Assembly (NCBI GenBank): GCA_029204225.1
Contig: CM055095.1
Location: forward strand, 75,239,594-75,303,593
DNA length: 64,000 bases
Direction of reading: 5' to 3'
Source of the DNA: Diphasiastrum complanatum
Lineage: Eukaryota > Streptophyta > Lycopodiopsida > Lycopodiales > Lycopodiaceae
Both the position numbers and the translations under genes were made by a program. Within the stretch, counting starts at the first letter, position 1. Each line of letters begins with the position of its first letter. Of the stretch, positions 1-15,379 are shown piece after piece. Under the pieces are notes generated by a model. That model was given only the letters and a program-made list of their open reading frames with translations, was not told where the DNA came from and ran no database searches.

Positions 1-336
1 ATCAAATTGTTTAACCTTCTATCTGAATTCTGTGATAAGTTTTGATGTGGGTTCGGATCTAGATTTCAATACTTTCATATATCATCATGCCATTTATGAA
101 GGAACCTATTCATGAGTGTTAATTATGCAAAACCTAGTTTTTGTAGTTCTTCTATTTCATATTAGGAGATTTCTAATATGAACACAAAATCTCCTTGGTG
201 AACAAAATCTTACCTAATCTCAGTCGCACTTGAGCTAGATCTCAACGATGCTCAGATTCTACTACGAGAAATATGGTAATCATCTCCGAACGAGACACGA
301 ATTTTTGGAGACTCTAGACATGCATTTTTGGAGATA

Positions 337-402
337 CTTGAAACGAATTTTCTTAGAAACGAATTTTTCTAGAAACGAATTTCGCTAGAAACGAATTGCT
401 AT
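337..402. repeat. Short degenerate tandem repeat, about 18-bp unit
   Basis: About four head-to-tail copies of a unit containing GAAACGAATTT, differing by one or two bases each. It lies in otherwise unremarkable AT-rich sequence (1-840) in which I see no gene. Confidence 0.6.
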
Positions 403-842
403 TATTATTATTATCGCCGGAATTATTATCGTTGTTATTATGGGATTGATGCCTTGTAATATTCGATTTGAAGATGACTAATCTGCCTGCACAATTTAAG
501 CAAGAAATAATATTAAGAGAATAGCGTTTTACCTAGCTACACTCAGTAATATTCATACCTTGCTCTACACTTATCAATTTCTGATCATCTTTTCACTACA
601 TGGAAACATCCAATAATTATCACCGCTTTCACAAATCTGAACTAAAAATGCATCACAAAGTCTGATAATAATTGCTGCTTTCACAAATTTGAACATAAAA
701 TGCATCAAAGCATCCAATGATTACTTATTATTGATGCTTTGACGGATCTGAACTCCTGAAGACTTGAAAGTAGCTCCAACCATGTTCGACAATGCACAAC
801 ACATTTTGGCCCAAATGGAAATGGAAAAACAACCAGACTATA

Positions 843-878
843 CATATATATATATATATATATATATCTATATATATG

Positions 879-961
<83 letters not shown>

Positions 962-962
962 G

Positions 963-1028
<66 letters not shown>

Positions 1029-1251
1029 CATACATATATATATACATATATATATATATACATATATATATACATATATATATATACGTATATATATATG
1101 TATATATATATATATACGTATATATATATGTATATATATATATATATGTATATATATATGTATATATATATGTATATGTATATATATATGTATATATATA
1201 TGTATGTATATATATATGTATATATATATGTACATATATATATATATATAC

Positions 1252-1282
<31 letters not shown>

Positions 1283-1461
1283 TACATATATATATACATA
1301 TATATATATATACATATATATATACATATATATATATATATACATATATATATACATATATATATATATACATATATATATACATATATATATATATATA
1401 CATATATATATACATATATATATATATATACATATATATATACATATATATATATATATAC

Positions 1462-1494
<33 letters not shown>

Positions 1495-1525
1495 CATATA
1501 TATATACATATATATATATATATAC

Positions 1526-1566
<41 letters not shown>
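843..1566. repeat. Long imperfect (TA)n microsatellite
   Basis: About 720 bp of alternating T and A, broken at semi-regular spacing by G or C. TGTA-type interruptions dominate on the left, and TACA/CATA-type ones dominate from about 1240 onward. These are reverse complements of each other, so the array is roughly self-complementary and could extrude as a cruciform. The open frames across it encode only Tyr-Ile/Met/Val repeats and are not genes. Confidence 0.95.
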
Positions 1567-1569
<3 letters not shown>

Positions 1570-1936
1570 AAACAGACGGTGGATGTGGACGCACGTCCGC
1601 GTCCGCGTCCGAACGCAGACGCGTCAGGGGCGCGTCCCCGTCCCGAACGCGTCCGGTTTTTTTTTTTTTTGAATTAAAAAAAAAATTTAGACTAAAAAAA
1701 TAAAAAAAAATAAAAAAAAAATAAAAAATGAAGCCACGGGTGCATACGACGGTACAAACACGTCCGTTTTTTATTTTTTTTAATTTTTTTAAGATTTTTT
1801 AGTTAAAAAAAAAATTGGACGCATTCGACCCCGCTTCCGGGGGTCAGACGCGTTCGGGTCCAGACGTCGGACGCGGACGTGGACACGGCCATTCCGGTCC
1901 GGACCCTCATCCATGATATATATATATATATATATA
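1567..1936. other. CpG-dense imperfect foldback segment inside the TA array
   Basis: Two GC-rich blocks (about 1580-1655 and 1815-1915), rich in CGTCCG/CGGACG motifs, flank an A/T homopolymer-rich middle. The left block has GTGGATGTGGACGCACGTCC. The right block reads roughly as its complement and ends at CATCCATGATATA. Both sides run into (TA)n, the right one being only about 20 bp. This could be a small foldback or MITE-like insertion that split a TA array, or a locally inverted GC minisatellite. No coding potential is seen. Confidence 0.35.
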
Positions 1937-2880
1937 TTTGTGTGTCACATTCGAACAATTTTTGTAATTTGAACAAAAATCTCAAAACTAAAAATTTGAT
2001 AATTTTCAACTACATTCATCACTTTTCAAATGCATAAAATTATTCGAAATTTTACTAGAATATTTCTTTTAGAATTTTAAAATATATTTATCTTAATTTT
2101 ATAATGTTTTATTTTTATTGTTTTTATTTTTTCAGATATATAAACTCGAGTATATTAATTTTTTAGTAGCATTATCGAAATTTTTATTTAACATAACAAA
2201 ATATATTTCTCAACCATTTAAAATACTGACAATCTTGACAAAAAATCAAATTAAAAAAAAAAGATGTGTAAGTCATTTTTTTTGGTTCATCATGTTCATA
2301 GTGGCTAGCTAGATAAAAGACATGCTCCACTAGCATTGACATTATTGGATGCATGCATAATTTTAGGAAATGAGACCTCTTTACTTCTAAAATGTCCTCA
2401 CTACTATATTATGGCTCTTTAAAGTTGTTTGATGGAGAGCACTCAAATGTACTTTGATCATTGATTGTTGTTGTTTAACAAATGATTTTTTTTGCATAAC
2501 GCACACAACATATTTTTTTTTTTTGTGCATAATGCACACAATATAAATAATTTACTTTCAAAAGTGATGTGCATGAAGTTATATGCATTTTGAGCTGTTG
2601 CCAGAATCGTCCCTAGTTGCGTGCACCTCTGATTAGAGCCATAACAATAAGCACATTATATTCAAATGAGAGTTACTCCAAAAAACATTTGTTGAAATTA
2701 TGCGAATGAAGACCTTGAATACTACTTTGATTGCTTAAATAAATCTTTTGTTGAATTTTTGATAAGACACAATCATAATTTGAATATGGAGTGAGATCTT
2801 CTGTAAGATCAATAGTTTCGATTTCCTCCATTTTCTTTTTCCATATACATGTAATAGAATGCAAGAGTAGATACAAAAAC
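1937..2880. other. AT-rich intergenic DNA, no gene seen
   Basis: The sequence is A/T-rich with scattered homopolymers. The short open frames show no recognisable protein features. No LTR, primer site or repeat unit was recognised. Confidence 0.5.
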
Positions 2881-5800
2881 TGCATGAATGTTCTTTTCAA
2901 GACATGATGTCATTAGAGATGCAAGCATATATATTTTTATTTTTTCACAACTTAGTAGCTGGGTTGGCAGACCTAGCCCAACTGGGAATAACTTGCGCAT
3001 GTCTCGAGAATGCCATGGTTCAAATGTGGATGCAGAAAATGAGGGGGATTCTCGACTTCTCTTGAATGTACCCAATGACAATTTGATTGTCTCTTTCTCT
3101 TATAGAGATGTGTGGTCTCCATAATAATTGTTCTCTAGCAGGTGTCAAGCTCAAGAACATGGCAATTTGATGTGTCCAAGAAGAGATCATTTAAGAGATA
3201 GGTGAGTGTAGTCCATATGCACTAAAATTTGTTCATTGAGTTCTTTAGAAATGTGTAGCGACCTATGACCATTGGATATTTTTCTTTCATTTTCTTCTCA
3301 AAGTATGGCCTTTTAGTGGCTGTGTTGAGTCAACTTTTCTGCTTCTATTTTTTCATTGTTAAATAATCTTAGTGCATCTAGTAAAATGAGAGTCATATCT
3401 AATACAAAAAATCTGCAAAACCTTAGACATTCATTATATTCATATAAATTTGGATACATCAATGGCCAAATAAAAAACACCTAGTATTGAGGAAAAACTC
3501 TTAGAGACAATTTTAAGGCCATTTTTTCCCTACTTAATTAATGACTAGGTATCACCTTGGCAAATGTAGTTTTGTCAGTTACATATTATATCCGATAATT
3601 TAACGCTTAGTTTAACATAGAAAATCAATTAAAAATATTGATTTTAGCTTACTAAAATATTGGCCATGCAAAACCTTGATTTTCTTAACAAAAATTAAAA
3701 TCTCCTCTTTGTGTTTTTGCATTGTCATGTGAACTTCATAGAAAAAAGCTTTGGAAGTATATGCATGATATGGGAGGGAAAATTTGAAAGGAAAAACTGA
3801 TGCTTTCAATTTTGAGAAATTGTACCTTTGTTTGCAGGACAGAGAGAGGGCTTTGACATGGCTTTTGCAACTTGCAGCTGCCCATAACTCGTATCTTTTT
3901 TCTCTCAAGTTGCACCTTGATCTGTGGCTCGTGGGTCGATGGGACGCGCAAGTTGCAGCCCAAGAATCTATACCGTACGGTGTACCCTTCAAGGCTGGAT
4001 GCATTTGTGGCAGTACGGATGTAACGCATCCTTTAAGCGCTCGTCTTTTGATGCAGTGGCGCGGCGGGGTTGGGCCGAATTCCAATTAGCCGGTCTCATC
4101 CTCGTCCATTAAACCCTGAATGCTGATTCCTTACCAACGTCCATCGCAGCCAGGCCGCTGAGCCAGCTATCTGTTGATGGAGTTGGAGGAGTCAGGACGA
4201 ATTACGATCATCGTTTCTAGTTTCTACGACAAAGTGCTTCATGTTTTGCCAGTCGCATTTCAGCCATTTCTTTCACGTGAAATAATTCATGTCTGCCTTT
4301 TTCTGGATTATCACAAAAAAAAAGGTTTGCTTATTATAGCCAGCCTCCTCCGTTGTAGAATTATACAGCTACGGCTGGCGTTTTTCGGGGGTGACTTGAC
4401 ATGCAAATATCACGGATCAACCATCTTCGTGGCGAAGGCTCTCGTGTCGCCGCTGTTCTGGATAGGACACGTTAAGGTCCTTAAGCAAATACTCTGAGAT
4501 CTTCGTGAGATCCGTTGCCCGTTGTGTTGTTTGCTGGTTGCTTGAGAGTTGTAGAATATCTTGGAGGTATGATTTGTGTGCCGTAGGAACCTTCTCCCAG
4601 TATTTTAGATTCTTATAAGCTACATTTCATCGCATTTTCTAGGTCATATGCAAGTTCACTGTGATATTTCGTAGGCTATAGTATAGCCTTCTAAATCATA
4701 TTTGGAGCACGGTTTTCACAAAATCTCTTGCAAACATTTTTAAACGAGGGCGTGCGTCCGTGTCGGTGTGTGTAGCTAAACTTTAAAGTGTATATCGTCC
4801 GTGTCAGTGTGTGGAGCTACGAATAGGTTATTCGCAGATCTTTTTTCACTTTCAGGAAAAGGAAAGTTTACACGGAATTGTGTTTTAGATGAACACAATA
4901 AATACAGAGTGAGCTGTGTCGTTCCCAATGTTTGTAACATGTATCAATGTATCATTGAATAGTTTCAGTGGCAGGTACGCAGGTTACAGCGTTCTCCATT
5001 TCAGCAGACTCAGTACTTACTTTAGCTAGAAAGATGCTTTACGGAAGTTCTTTGTTCATGTGAAAACAAAGAACATGCATTGAGATTTGACAAATAGATT
5101 ATGGACGGCCAAGTGGATGACATAGTATTTTTAGCTGTACTTGTGTCGACGTCAAATCAGGGCAGTATCCATGGTTTCTTTTGAAACTTGATGCCAGTAT
5201 GGCAAGAGGAACCGAGTCTCACCGGACCTGGAAATGCATGCATATAAGTGACTCGCATGCGTCAAGCTTTGCATCAGCAGTGTTAGTAACTCACTGTCTA
5301 CTTATGGTCGCTTAGATGTTATCTTTACAGGTGTCTTCCAGCTTGCAATGAAAACAACATTTACTTCAGCAATTCGTTGGCGCTTATTCTTTAGGATAAC
5401 ACAGGGCTCCGGTTTCGGCCGTTTATGATATTTATTATAGTTTCAATAGCCAGATCATTTTCTACTCACAACTTAATTCACTGCAAGGGAGATGGGTTAC
5501 ACGTATTTTACTGGTACTCATCGATTCTCTGAACATTGGTGTCTGGTTTTGATATGGAAACAGGGGAATCTAGGCCGTGCTGATTCGGTTTCAATTTTCT
5601 ACATAGTCATCTTTTCTACGTCCTCAATCCACTTGATTTCCTCTACCTTCCGATCTTGAAAGTTTCAGGGATTTAGAACGTTTATCTACCGCTTGAGCCC
5701 ATTGTCATTGCTTTCCTCCATTTTTTCTCTGTAGGGACTTAGATGCAACATTGATGAACCATACATCTGCTTCACCACAATTCAGCCTCTTGTTTCTGTA

Positions 5801-7400
5801 TGCTGAATATGCCTTTTCGATATGAACGCCACGTTTCCAGGTTCCCTTGTCTCCAAATCGAAGTCAGACACCAGGTGCGTAACGATTTTGTGCGGCTTAA
5901 TGATTTGTGGGGGGTGTTTGATCCGAGCACTTTACAGATCCTGAACTTTGCCTACTTACTGTTTGTCTTGCTTTGAATGAAACATGAGAGTCGACTTCTT
6001 GCTACGAGTAGCATCCGTCTCAGAATTGTCTCTGGAGTCATGGTTATCGCGGTTAAAGGTTCTAGATATTTGGCGGCGGTCTACTTTATGGTAGAAGAAA
6101 GTCCACTTTCGTAGTGATTGAACTATAATCTTTGTCGTTGTTCTTGCTGCAGATCAACTAAGCAATAAGGCACAAACAGGGATAGTCACTGATGATCTGA
6201 GGAGGAAGTGCATCATAGTTGGACGAGGAACTATTGTCAGAATAACTACGTTATGCTATATGCACATGTATTGCCATTTTCTCCAGATCTTTAAAGACTG
6301 AACGACTCGAAACTAGCCGTTTGCTTATGAATTAGTAACAGCTTTGACAGGTTATTGTATTTTTTCTGCAACTCATTTGCCATTGTGAAAATTGTATTAT
6401 CAGACCCGTGCATCTGATAGTATGTTTTCGGATGATTTTGAATGTGTCTTTAGAATTTGTATATGTTGTTAGTTTGATATATGGTCTAACTGAACGTTAG
6501 AGATTTTTAGTTCCTCAACTATTCCATGACCTAATATGATTCCAAATATCGTAAGCCGTGCTGGTGCATTCTGTTTAATTGCTCAATTAAATGGCTGGGA
6601 GGGTTTAACTGTATTGGAAAAGAAACAAAGCAAAGTGCCTTGAAGGCGACTCCCTCGAATTTTGAGTAATTTGCATTTACAGCCTCGTTATTTTTACAGA
6701 TGTTGGCCCGCCTCGATGAACGTTCGATCCACATTTGCTGGGGATTCCCATGCCATTTGCAAACAGGTATGCGCATCTTGGAACTTGCAGTAAAGTGTCT
6801 TAGATTGCACTCACGATCTTTCACGCTGTATAAAGCTCAGACACTTATTCCTAAGTTTTTTGAGAAATTTCGTAAGCTGACATGAGCATCGGCTCCTGAA
6901 ATTACTGCTATCATAAAAAAGCTAGCCCCACCATGAATATGCACAACATAATCTAAAAGGATTTGTGATTCAACCTTGAAAATCGAAGATGGAAACGGAG
7001 TTCACTATATTCACATTTGCTACTAGAGTTTTCTAGTCACGCATATTCTGTTAGCAAGAATTCAGGAATTTCCTTGAACTAGTTAAGGACTAGGTATTCT
7101 TCGTGCAGAGGTGGCTACTTGCTCTGTAGCACCATTGAGTCGCTAGAGCGGCGAGGATGGCTACAACATGTAGCCCACTGTTGGATGACGAATATCAGAC
7201 ATAGCAGTTGCAGATCTACGGTGGAGATTAAAAACTTTTTAGGATTCTTGCTATGGCATAGAATCTGCTTGCTCTTAACCAACCGGATGATGCCATGTGT
7301 CCGATATCACTCCTCACAACTGCTATGGTAGACTGATTCTTTCCAAACATTGCTATGCTTTTGTTGCAAATGGATGACTCTATAATATCTAATAAGTGAT
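2881..7400. other. Probable low-copy region with exon-like fragments, no assignable gene
   Basis: Base composition is visibly more balanced than in the flanks, and I see no retroelement motif. Two stretches look exon-like. One, about 6152-6240, follows a pyrimidine-rich tract ending TGCAG and can be read as an open frame containing TGIVTDDLRRKCIIVGRG. The other, about 6700-6766, is bounded by TTTTTACAG on the left and GTATGC on the right. The longest frames (3784-4089 and 4174-4497) match no family I know. This could be untranslated or intronic sequence of a neighbouring gene, or a decayed gene. Confidence 0.25.
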
Positions 7401-8808
7401 CAAAGGAAGACCAAGAGAGAGCTTGTATTAAACAAAACTATAGTGGTGTTGTGTTCTAAATCAGTATCATTAAGCTTTTTAACATAATACCGGCATGATA
7501 TTTGTGAATTAAATGCTTTGCGATCAAAGTTTTGGAATTTTGGACTGTTGTCTTGCAAATTAAAATTGAAATAAGTTGGATTGTGATCTGACCAATATGT
7601 TAGTTGTTTTAGATTCAGAGGCATTTTTAAGAGTTTGTCCATGCTCAATTTATTTAGTTTCAAGTAGTGGTTAATTTTGTACATGTTATTTAAAATGTGT
7701 AATGAATTAGATTCTTCAGTTTTTGAGAACAATAATATGTTAAATGTTAAAACCTCTCAAGAATAGGCTTGGAAAATTAAATCGGTAAATTGTTATTGGT
7801 TTAATATATTTATCACAATTAATTATTTTTTTTAGCATAATATATGTGATGTAATGATATTTTGTATCTTTTTAAGCATAATATTTTTTATGTCATGATA
7901 TTATTGTTTGTTTGAATATTTTTTGTTGTGAAAATTTTTTGGTTTGTTGTTCAATGTTTTATATTATTGTGTATGTGAATATTTCATTTGTAATTTTGGA
8001 ATCTTATTTTATTCAATGGTTGATGTTAGCAAATGTTGCATTTCATCAAAATTTAATATTTTGGGACGAATCTGTTTTCACATTCGAATTAATTGTAAAT
8101 AATGTCATTGATGGCACTTGTAACAATTGTTCATAATGTTAATGTTGGCACTTGTGACAATTGAATTAGAATGGTCCAATTAAGATGGCAAATTCAATGG
8201 TAAAATTGATATGACTTTCTAACATATACTTACATGGAATATAAATTGCTTTGAAAATCTATACATGCTAATAGTATCCATTACATTGCAAATAAAATTG
8301 ATCGAAGCATATGCATGGTTAATAAAATTCTATTTAATGTTTTATTCAAGCTATATGCCCATTTATATCTATATTTATTATTGTGTTTTTTTTAATTGGC
8401 CATTTTGACTTTTTTTTTAATGATATTTTAAGATTTTTTTCATATTTAAAATATATATAGCCTTTTTTTTTTTTTCATATTATATAAGAATTTGTTTTTA
8501 TAATATCTATATGTATAAAGTTTTAAAAATGGATTTTTTTCTTGACATGAGTGGGTCTAATTTGATTGGTCGATTGTAAAAAATAAAATTAGTAGATACC
8601 ATGAATATGAATTCAATATTTGGCTTCAAGTGAGGCATTTTTTTAGTCAATCTATTGTAGTTTTTTTTAGAAAAATAAATACAATGCGATAAAGTAACAA
8701 TCTAATATAATTATTGGCAATCGATGTTTTTATGTAAATGTTTAAATTATATTTTAGTATATAAAAACTATTGACATTATTTATCTATTATGAAAATTAT
8801 AAGGAATA

Positions 8809-8873
<65 letters not shown>

Positions 8874-11150
8874 ATTTTTAGTGCCAATTATTTTCATTAT
8901 ATATTGTGATTTAGTGATAATGATTTTTTAAAATTGTATACAATTTTGTAGAATAAATTTTAATTCGTAATTTCATAATTTTGTGAAGTTTATAAATATT
9001 TATAATAAAATATTTTTTCACTTATGTAATTTTGTAGTGTGTTCTTATATATATTTTCATTGAATCAATATACAAACAATTTACATATAAATGTGATTTT
9101 TTTTTTAATATTTTATAATATTCAAAAAAATGATTCATAATGAACTTAATTTATTTGACAATGAAAGAAATTTTGGGTTTTCATTTTAGAAATCCATATT
9201 TTGAGTGTTAGATTATGTAGTTAGTTTTGTTATTGAACTTTTTTATTGTCATCATCTCTGAAATTTTTTCTATATTCATTAATTATGAAATGTAAAAATG
9301 TATTTTGCATGTATTAAATAAATAGCCAAGGTTCTTAATCATAGCAAACATACATCAAATGTTAGAAAAAAACACGTGCAAAAGAATAAAAAGCAAGAGT
9401 TAAAATTCATGCGATGATTCACAACAATAATCGTAGGTAAAAATAATCTTAAGAATATTTGAAATTTACTGTTGATGTCTAAATGTTGGAATACATATAA
9501 GACTAACCAAATGTTAATTTAATAGACATGTAAAAACAAGTTTTTAATTAAATTGAATGTTTTGTTACTAGGGACATACATGGCGTGTATTTGCACATCT
9601 TCACATTTTTGGTCATTAATATTTGTCATTTTATCAACTCACAATAATATTATGTTGTATTTTTGTTCATTAATACATGTCATCTTAAAATTTTTGTTTT
9701 ATCAATATAATTGTGAAATGTTTAAGTTTTGCAATATATCAAGATTTTATTTTCATTTAATTTAAAGATAAAAAATAGATTGCTTTTACAATTTGCAAAA
9801 TTAAAATTTGTTAAGGACAATTTTTAAATAATATTATTGAAAAAAAGATATAAACAAAAATTGAAATATAATTGAATGCGTCCATCGATTGTTTGACTAA
9901 TGTATAATGTCGGATCATTTTAGCTTGGACATTTTACAAATTTTATCTTTATTGGTAATAATAATAGTGAATAGAAAATTTGTATGTTTTATTATTTCAA
10001 TCGTGTTTTTAACATGTATGATTTGTCATAATTTTAAATTCAATTTTGAGTGATTATTTTTAGCACACTTTTGAATTTTATATTATTTGTGTTAAGATTT
10101 TTAGATGTGAATGTAATCAAATTTTTTAAATCTATTATTAGATTTTTTAAGTCTATTTAGGTCGTATTACATACTTTGATTTACAAGTGTTTATAGTGTT
10201 TTGATCAAAATTATATTGTTTTTGCAATGAAAATATTGATTTTTGAGGTTTATAAATAGATGTACTATGATGTACATTAATGAGATATTCCACACTACCA
10301 AATCTATTTTGACTAATTTAAATTTTTAAAAGCTATCTAACATGAATTCGATTTAGTCAAGAGCTCTTGTCCACAAAATATAATCATTCATAAAAGACAA
10401 GCTTTTTAAATTGCACTTTAAAAAAAAAAGAAAAGACTAAGTGCTTCTCAAAATTTCAGAGGGATACAATCCTATTCTTGGGTAAATAGATAAAAATCAA
10501 GAGCCCTAGAGTAGACATAGAATACAATTAGGGATTTGACATCAAAACCATTTTATCTCTCAAAACTGTCTCTTGTACAAAGGAGCTATCATCATATCTA
10601 GTGGTCTTTTGAGTTATTACAATAATTTACACATCAAGAGCCTTGTAATATGTCATATGATTGGGCTATTTTTTTTGAACCTCTCAATGTGGTTGGATTC
10701 TATACACCAATGAGATGGGGGTGATAGATTTATGGCCACTCCTTTCACTTTTGCATCCATACAAAATAGAATTTGTGTTGATCTTTGATTGAGCTAGAGG
10801 TCATGATCCAAATATCTATGCCTAATGATGATTTTGATTTGTATAAGTCATGGGAAAATTGAGGCCCAACTTTATGATGACACTTCGTATGGTTTTACAT
10901 GACTAGCCCTTGTTTATTTTCACTTTGCTTTGTAAACCAAGCCATTTTATGACATGAATTAATCGATGCACGCGTGTGATTTATATATGTACATGAAAAT
11001 GTCAAATGATCAAGCTAAATTTTGCATATTTTTTGTATTTGGTGGATTAGATTGAAGTTGTCAATCTAGATCAAGATTTGAGTGCTAGTTTTCTAATAGA
11101 TTAATTAACAAAGTATTTAATCACCATTCAAGCTCTTTTGTAGATGTATT
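7401..11150. other. Very AT-rich DNA with a short (TA)n run, no gene seen
   Basis: The stretch is dominated by A/T with many short homopolymers. A perfect (TA)n run of about 48 bp sits at 8814-8862, followed by (GTAT)n. Open frames are short and of low complexity. I recognised no element ends, RNA genes or promoter-like arrangement. Confidence 0.5.
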
Positions 11151-11159
11151 TAAGGTTTT

Positions 11160-12250
11160 AAATGTTGGTTTTTGAGTTGGTGTCAGAGACAAGTACCATA
11201 GTTTAGTTTTTTTACTATCAAAACTCAATTCAAATTTAGCAAGTTTGATGCTAAAGAAGTTGTTTTGAGACTTCGAGCCTAAACTAAGTTATTGTTTCAA
11301 AGTTTGAGATAGTTTGTTGGTAGTGGGTTGCAGGTATATTTTTCAAACGTGTGGGGAGTTGTTGTACCTGTATTTAAAATTCCATTATGGATTTTGATAA
11401 TTTTTCTATGCATCATATTGATGAAATTTTTGATGCAAATCTACGAGGAAGCATATAATCCAATTAATGAGAGTTTAGAACAAGTTCTAAAAAGTGATTT
11501 TTAAGTCTTGTTAGATTATGAAGAAGAGGTGGAAAAGAGTCATTGTTTATCGAAATCATTGATTTTTTGATTTGGTTAGTTTAGAATTTGAAGTGAATTA
11601 ATCGTACTTCTATTCAATCTCAGTGAAAGGGTGAGAGGGCCAAGACTAGAAGTCATTTGGAAGGCTAGAAGTCTATTTGGTCATTTGAATCAAGTGAAGT
11701 TGTTGTGAAGTGTTAGAATCAAGTTTTTTTCATCAATTTTGAGTTAAATTTTTGTAGAGATCTCTGTGTGGACCGAGAAGTACATTGATTGTACAAGTCA
11801 GTAGTGAAGATGAGATCAGCAAACACATTTTTCTTAGAAGCTAGTGACAAGTTAAACTGTACAAAATACTCTATTTGGAGTGTGAGGATGGACTTATTTC
11901 TTGTGTTTTAAGATCTCTTTGATCTTCTCCTAGATGAAAAGTATGAGCTTTTAAGTGGACAAGAACTGGTGAGGCTCAAGAAGAGGGCAAGATTAGCATT
12001 ACATTGTGTGAAAATGAATCTTAGTAATAACCTTACGGAAGTTGCCATTTGCACTTCAGCTAAAGAAGCTTGGCATTTATTAAGAATATTCATGAATCCA
12101 ATAATATTTCAATAGTGCTCATGTTAAGAAACTAAGCTTTGCAAAACATGACAAGAAATGATGAAAGTGCACAAGAATATGTACTCAACAGTGCAGAGGA
12201 TGAGGAAGGTTGTTGTAGAGTGTTTTTGTCATTCTTTCAGCGATCGAACT
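11160..12250 (+). pseudogene. Ty1/copia gag remnant with degenerate primer site
   Basis: At about 11178 the motif TTGGTGTCAGAGAC resembles the copia primer-binding site TGGTATCAGAGC. About 630 bp further on, an ATG at 11811 opens a frame with the copia gag (UBN2-type) signature: a start resembling FLEASDKLNCTKYSIWSVRM, then RARLALHCVKMNLS and AKEAWHLL. Structural gag of this class packages the element's RNA. Stops and frame changes appear after about 11910 and 12100, and the sequence runs into a CT microsatellite at 12292 with no pol visible. The LTR upstream of the primer site was not delimited. Confidence 0.7.
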
Positions 12251-12286
12251 CGCACAGCTGTTGGAGAACCTTGGAAGATTGGCATA

Positions 12287-13649
<1,363 letters not shown>

Positions 13650-13650
<1 letters not shown>

Positions 13651-13960
13651 AAATCTGATTCCTAAGAGAGTATTCTAGAAGTATTGTTTGCTTCATAGAT
13701 GGATTTAAGTGCATCCCAAGCATCTTTAGTTGTAGTGCAAGATCCCATCTCTCTCAAATTTTTATTAGATACATTTATCTTAATGAAATGTAGAGCCATT
13801 CTAGCTCTCTTCTTGTACTCAAGTATTTCAAGCTGTGCTTGAGGCTCCTCTTCAATACCAAGCACAATGTTCATAACATCCTGGAGTATCAAAATAGACT
13901 CCAGTCTAAACTTTCAAATTGAGTAATTAGAAGTATTTAGTCTTTCATTTGCTTTTAGGA
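13650..13960 (-). pseudogene. Ty1/copia gag fragment
   Basis: Minus-strand translation gives the gag core in order: ILQDVMNIVLG, then KKRARMALHFIKINVSNKNL, then TKDAWDALKSIYEANNTSRI. This closely parallels the plus-strand gag of copia D at 33.7-33.95 kb (ILQDVMDIVSG, RTRIALHFIKKNF, AKEAWDTLKTIYE). Only about 90 codons survive. It could be the 5' part of the minus-strand pol remnant at 15.4-17.0 kb only if rearranged, because in that orientation gag should lie at higher coordinates than pol. Confidence 0.75.
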
Positions 13961-14084
13961 GATATCCTCTCAAAGGTGCCACTATATGAAGACTTCTTAG
14001 TTATTGGACAACAATATAGAAATATCTTTTGAAGCTTTTGAAGTTGTTGCTGATCTAGATTGTTTGCGAGGACAGTTCACATTT

Positions 14085-14640
14085 GAGGAGGGGATATGTA
14101 ATATCCTATTACATGCACTTTTTTTGTGAACTATTATTTTTGTAATGCAAAAGCTCAATCAATCCATTCAAATGATGAAGATAATATCCGAATATGAAAA
14201 AATATTTGATGGACGCAACAACAATAATCCTATTCAACGATATATCGAGGAAAATATGTGCGACTAAATGAATCTAAAGGAAGGACCAATTAAATGAAGG
14301 GCAGTTATGAAATGACATACACCTTAAATAGAAGGCTAACCCTAAAAGAAGAATATTCCCGATAATTCAGATTGTTCGCACCTCATGTACATGTTGCAAC
14401 CTTCGACGTGCTTGTTTCTTATTGGAACAAAATCGTGTGACTAGCATGCCACATAAAATTTGTACAGTTGTAATTTTCTAATTGGTTAGAGTTAGTTAAG
14501 AAATATAAATAAGAACCGACATATCGGTTGTCAAGAGATGTGTATGTTCATGCTCGATCCTCTATATGTATTCCACAAACGCTTCAATGTAATTATCGAG
14601 TTTTCAGGAGAACATAGAATCTTAAGTCCTCTAAGTTTTT
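14085..14640 (+). mobile_element. Possible LTR or LTR fragment
   Basis: A purine tract GAGGAGGGGA is followed by a TGTAATATCC-type start at about 14097. Downstream are a TATA-like element (AAATATAAATAAGAACC, about 14509) and a motif block typical of LTR R/U5 regions (about 14530-14590). No partner LTR or target duplication was found, so the assignment is tentative. Confidence 0.35.
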
Positions 14641-15379
14641 TTCTATTCTTCGCCTTCATACGCTATCTACTTGCTAAGTGTTTTTGTCCTTAATAGTTGA
14701 TTGTCTTGCTTGTCAGATTTGGCTTGTGGTTGGTTACTCTGGTCAGACAATACTTCTAGCCTTGATATTGTTTTGAGTGTTCAATCTTAAATTCAAAACA
14801 TGAATTTGTCTTAAATTAATTGGCTATTTAATTGCTTTTGTAATTGAACTATTGATTTTTCTAAATTTTACTCTGATCAAGGCATTCGGAATCACTGTTT
14901 CATTTCACTACAGAATATTTGTACTTGCAAATCTTAAAGAATCCATTGTGCCGTTATAAACTAGTATTGATTGAAGTTTACTTACAAATACTCAAACATT
15001 GTAAATCTGAGATCCATCATTCGGTTGAATGAACGGTTGTTTGTTGTTGAGGAAGGATTGTTGGATCTCATTTACATTGCTTTGAGACGTTTGTAAGCTT
15101 CTTTGTATCAAACTTACTGATGCAACAATGTCTTTATTGTCTAACAAACTTAATTAGGTGCACAGATCGATATATTGATTTGGCCGATAAGTCGAATATT
15201 CTAACCCAGTAATGAAATACGTACGATATGAGAATTGTCAGGATCAATTGTCTTTTTGTTATTGTATGTTGAAGACACATCTTAAATGGTGATACTAGTT
15301 GTCGATTTCATTGATTTGAGACTGCCACGTATTCTGCTTCACATGAAGATTGAGATACCAGTGTCTGCACGTCTAGCTA

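Noticed and set aside
705-1703. Several 220-300-codon open frames on both strands
   Set aside because: They are translations of the (TA)n array (Tyr-Ile/Met/Val repeats) and carry no coding signal.
4174-4497. A 107-codon frame beginning MMELEESGRI as a gene
   Set aside because: It has no recognisable domain, no supporting context, and hydrophobic content consistent with chance; it was left inside the low-copy region entry.
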